A DNA stretch of 64,000 nt from Clostridiales bacterium (GTDB taxonomy: Bacteria; Bacillota; Clostridia; Peptostreptococcales; Anaerovoracaceae): positions 222,731 through 286,730 of the forward strand of contig QXXF01000004.1 in assembly GCA_009911365.1 (NCBI GenBank), read 5' to 3'. Below, in pieces: positions 61,154-64,000 of the stretch. The notes beneath the pieces were generated by a model that saw nothing but the letters and a program-made list of their open reading frames with translations, had not been told where the DNA came from and ran no database searches. Positions within the stretch are counted from its first letter, which is position 1. Every line of letters begins with the position of its first letter. Position numbers and translations under genes: made by a program.

Positions 61154-61302
61154 ATTAGTTCTCTCCTTATATAATATAAATGCTTTACTTATGATATGTA
61201 GTTATGGTAAAGTTAAAGGCATGCGGGAAAAGTTCCCATAGAAACATTATAAAAGAAAAAACACTGTTATGAAAGAGAAATATTAGAAAAGGAGAATGAA
61301 AC

Positions 61303-62703
61303 ATGAAGCTATTTACAGATGCGTTAGGTATAGCAAACGACTTTTTGTACAGTAAGTTCCTCATTATTGTACTGATCGCAGTCGGCTTGTATTTTACCAT
61401 CCGAACTAAATTCGTGCAGATTCGACTGTTCCCTGACTCTTTGCGGGTAGTGCGGGAAAAGAGCGATGAAGAGGGGAGCGTGTCTTCCTTTCAGGCACTG
61501 ATGATCGCGACTGCCTCCCGAGTGGGCACAGGCAATATTGCAGGCGTAGCCACGGCCATTGTTCTGGGAGGGCCAGGAGCGCTGCTTTGGATGTGGATCA
61601 TGGCGGTCATAGGCGGAGCCTCCGCTTTTATCGAAAGTACCTTGGCGCAGGTTTATAAAGAACGAGACGGAAAGATTTTTAAAGGCGGACCAGCTTATTA
61701 TATTCAGCGGGCGTTAGGTGCTCGGTGGCTCGGAATTATTTTTTCAATCCTGCTGATCCTTACATTTGCCTTTGGCTTTAATGGGCTGCAGGCATACAAT
61801 ATTTCTTCGGCTTTCGAGTATTATGTGACAAATTTCGAGGATTCCAACGTACCGCTTATTATTGGAATCATCTTGGGCGTGAGTGCGGCGGTCCTCTTCT
61901 TTGGTGGCACAGATAAAATCGGACGAGTTTCCTCTGTGCTGGTACCGATCATGGCGGGACTGTATATTGCCGTGGGACTCTTGATTTTCTTCCTGAACAT
62001 CGGTGAACTGCCGCATGCCATGAAAGTAGTGGTTCAGTCAGCCTTTGATTGGGAGTCGATTTTTGGAGGATTTTCAGGTTCCTGCGTGGTGCTGGGGATC
62101 AAAAGAGGTCTCTTTTCCAACGAGGCTGGTATGGGTTCCGCTCCGAACGCCGCAGCAGCTGCAAATGTGAGCCATCCGGCAAAGCAGGGGTTGGTCCAGG
62201 TGCTGTCAGTCTTTATTGACACGTTGGTCATCTGTTCCACCACGGCTTTTGTTGTTTTGCTGACAGATCAGTACACGGTGGGTGGCGAGTTGAACGGCAT
62301 CCCTCTCGTACAACAGTCAGTAGCAGCTGTGTTCGGTGAAGTGGGCATTCATTTTATCACCGTGGCGATCTGCCTGTTTGCGTTCACATCTTTGATTGGA
62401 AATTATTTTTACGCAGAGGCGAATATCAAATTCATCAGTGGTAATAAGGTGTTCTTGCAGATCTTCCGTATCTTGGCGGCCCTGATGATTTTCATGGGTG
62501 CGCAAAATGACTTGCAGACCGCATGGGACCTGGCGGACGTGATCATGGGCTGCATGGCAACTGTGAATATCATTGCGATCATCTTGCTGGGCGGCATTGC
62601 GATTCGAGTGTTAAAGGATTACGAAGAGCAGAAATCCCAGGGCTTGGATCCGGTTTTCAAAGCAGAAAAAGTGGGCATCCACAATACGGATCTATGGAAA
62701 TAG
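61303..62703 (+). CDS. Alanine/glycine:cation symporter (AGCS family)
   Basis: The 466-residue membrane protein has around 10-11 spans and the AGCS motifs (SRVGTGNIAGVATAIVLGGP; GASAFIESTLAQVYK; RGLFSNEAGMGSAPNAAAAA). It imports alanine or glycine (and relatives) with Na+ or H+. AAAAGGAG precedes ATG 61303. It is a single gene with a strong terminator and no riboswitch I can recognise. Confidence 0.94.
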   Translation: MKLFTDALGIANDFLYSKFLIIVLIAVGLYFTIRTKFVQIRLFPDSLRVVREKSDEEGSVSSFQALMIATASRVGTGNIAGVATAIVLGGPGALLWMWIMAVIGGASAFIESTLAQVYKERDGKIFKGGPAYYIQRALGARWLGIIFSILLILTFAFGFNGLQAYNISSAFEYYVTNFEDSNVPLIIGIILGVSAAVLFFGGTDKIGRVSSVLVPIMAGLYIAVGLLIFFLNIGELPHAMKVVVQSAFDWESIFGGFSGSCVVLGIKRGLFSNEAGMGSAPNAAAAANVSHPAKQGLVQVLSVFIDTLVICSTTAFVVLLTDQYTVGGELNGIPLVQQSVAAVFGEVGIHFITVAICLFAFTSLIGNYFYAEANIKFISGNKVFLQIFRILAALMIFMGAQNDLQTAWDLADVIMGCMATVNIIAIILLGGIAIRVLKDYEEQKSQGLDPVFKAEKVGIHNTDLWK

Positions 62704-62717
62704 AATTGGTAATATGA

Positions 62718-62754
62718 AAAATGGCTCGCTGGCATTTTGCAGGCGGGCCATTTT
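62718..62754 (+). terminator. Rho-independent terminator
   Basis: AAAATGGCTCGC pairs with GCGGGCCATTTT across 12 positions (one wobble); the T-tract is the 3' arm end TTTTATAC. Confidence 0.82.
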
Positions 62755-62808
62755 ATACGTTCTGGAACAAATCTGGATTCCTTTGAACAATATCGTGGAA
62801 ATTTTCAT

Positions 62809-63174
62809 TCACCGAGGGTGAGGATACAATTTGTAAACTAGTGCCAGCCCCAGGCATAGGAAAAACCAAAGACCGGTGAAGATGGGGCAGACCTGTCCCA
62901 GGATATTTCCGGGAAGCAGGGAGTAGTCCCAGACCTTCCAGCCATACCAGAGGTTCACCACTAACCCCACAGCGAATTCGTAAATCGTGATGATCACAGC
63001 TCCACCAGCGGCTTTCAACAAAACGGACGTATGAGGAAACTGCTGGTTAAAGTAATGCAGGGTCAAGAGACAGGATCCTCCTGTGAGCATCATGGTCCAG
63101 TGGGTATAACCACGAAATAAAATTTCCAGCCCGCCGTATCCAAGGGCTCCGATCGCAAAAATAAAAATACTCAT
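62809..63174 (-). CDS. Small membrane protein, putative ABC-transporter type IV (PF06541-like)
   Basis: The 121-residue protein has four hydrophobic segments (FIFAIGALGYGGLEILF; MMLTGGSCLLTLHYF; AAGGAVIITIYEFAVGLVVN; IFTGLWFFLCLGLALVY) and the conserved GYGGLE and WDYS/GNILGQVCP motifs of a family loosely named putative ABC-transporter type IV. Function is unknown. It is convergent with the AGCS gene and divergent from the recombinase at 63353. Confidence 0.82.
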   Translation of the reverse strand: MSIFIFAIGALGYGGLEILFRGYTHWTMMLTGGSCLLTLHYFNQQFPHTSVLLKAAGGAVIITIYEFAVGLVVNLWYGWKVWDYSLLPGNILGQVCPIFTGLWFFLCLGLALVYKLYPHPR

Positions 63175-63301
63175 GCAATTATTATCTGTGGCAGAATCGC
63201 AAATAATCGTGGTTTATTTTTGAAATCATCTTATGACAGTGCGAAAACATTGAAAAACCTGTGTCTGTGCCCACAATAAAAAGCAAACCAATAAACCGTA
63301 A

Positions 63302-63949
<648 letters not shown>

Positions 63950-64000
63950 AAAAATTGAATTCTGCGATATAAAGTGTGAAAATTGTGAGGAAAAAAGTAG

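Overview
The window looks like the chromosome of an anaerobic, low-to-mid G+C Firmicute of class Clostridia. The reasons are the reverse-type rubrerythrin, a ferredoxin-linked 2-oxoacid oxidoreductase, a thiSFGHE thiamine cluster, PadR/DUF1700/DUF4097 and VanW-type envelope genes, LytTR signalling and strong AGGAGG ribosome sites. A gut or anaerovorax-like lineage is plausible, but the sequence alone does not fix the genus. The only RNA gene recognised with certainty is a tRNA-Val(GAC).

Layout. 1-2.1 kb: an agr/LytTR-type two-component pair (kinase cut by the window edge) and the tRNA. 2.9-5.4 kb: broken genes (LRR surface protein, GNAT). 5.4-16.5 kb and 24.1-30.2 kb: two direct copies of an ancestral block (vanW, coiled-coil gene, trkH-trkA, a Crp-type regulator, a flavin-binding pyridoxamine-oxidase-like gene). 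The copies have decayed reciprocally: vanW and crp survive only in the left copy, trkH-trkA only in the right, and several lesions are deletions at short repeats. The left copy also holds a LysR gene, a redox group (lipoprotein esterase, Fe-alcohol dehydrogenase, flavodoxins, aldo/keto reductase) and several chimeric gene scars. 16.5-18.6 kb: a graveyard of mobile and defence remnants (IS110, tyrosine recombinase, AbiEi/AbiEii). 18.6-23.0 kb: an intact two-component system plus FtsX-type ABC transporter, in the arrangement of peptide-antibiotic sensing and resistance modules.

30-45.5 kb: an XRE/desulfoferrodoxin-like fusion, an orphan serine recombinase, a PadR-HAAS-DUF4097 envelope operon, rubrerythrin, an ABC-type solute-binding lipoprotein with NifU-domain, CapA-like and M20 peptidase genes in one run, a decayed DUF3791/DUF3990 cassette, a second M20 peptidase, a PadR gene facing a small unexplained transcription unit, a secreted SH3 protein and an orphan HipA-like kinase. 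45.6-49.2 kb: thiSFGHE behind a leader with a terminator hairpin. 49.25-49.55 kb: a candidate type I toxin-antitoxin locus (26-residue membrane peptide, 5'-3' pairing mRNA, convergent antisense RNA).

51-58.8 kb: the most coherent metabolic unit, controlled by a divergent HTH protein. A Na+/solute symporter with a small membrane partner, a creatininase-family amidohydrolase, an RraA-like protein, a nitrilase-family amidase and a four-subunit 2-oxoacid:ferredoxin oxidoreductase together suggest uptake and stepwise hydrolysis of a cyclic amide to a 2-oxoacid, then ferredoxin-linked oxidation; the substrate is unknown. The window closes with NAD(P)HX epimerase, phosphoglucomutase, an AGCS amino-acid symporter, a small membrane protein and a second orphan serine recombinase.
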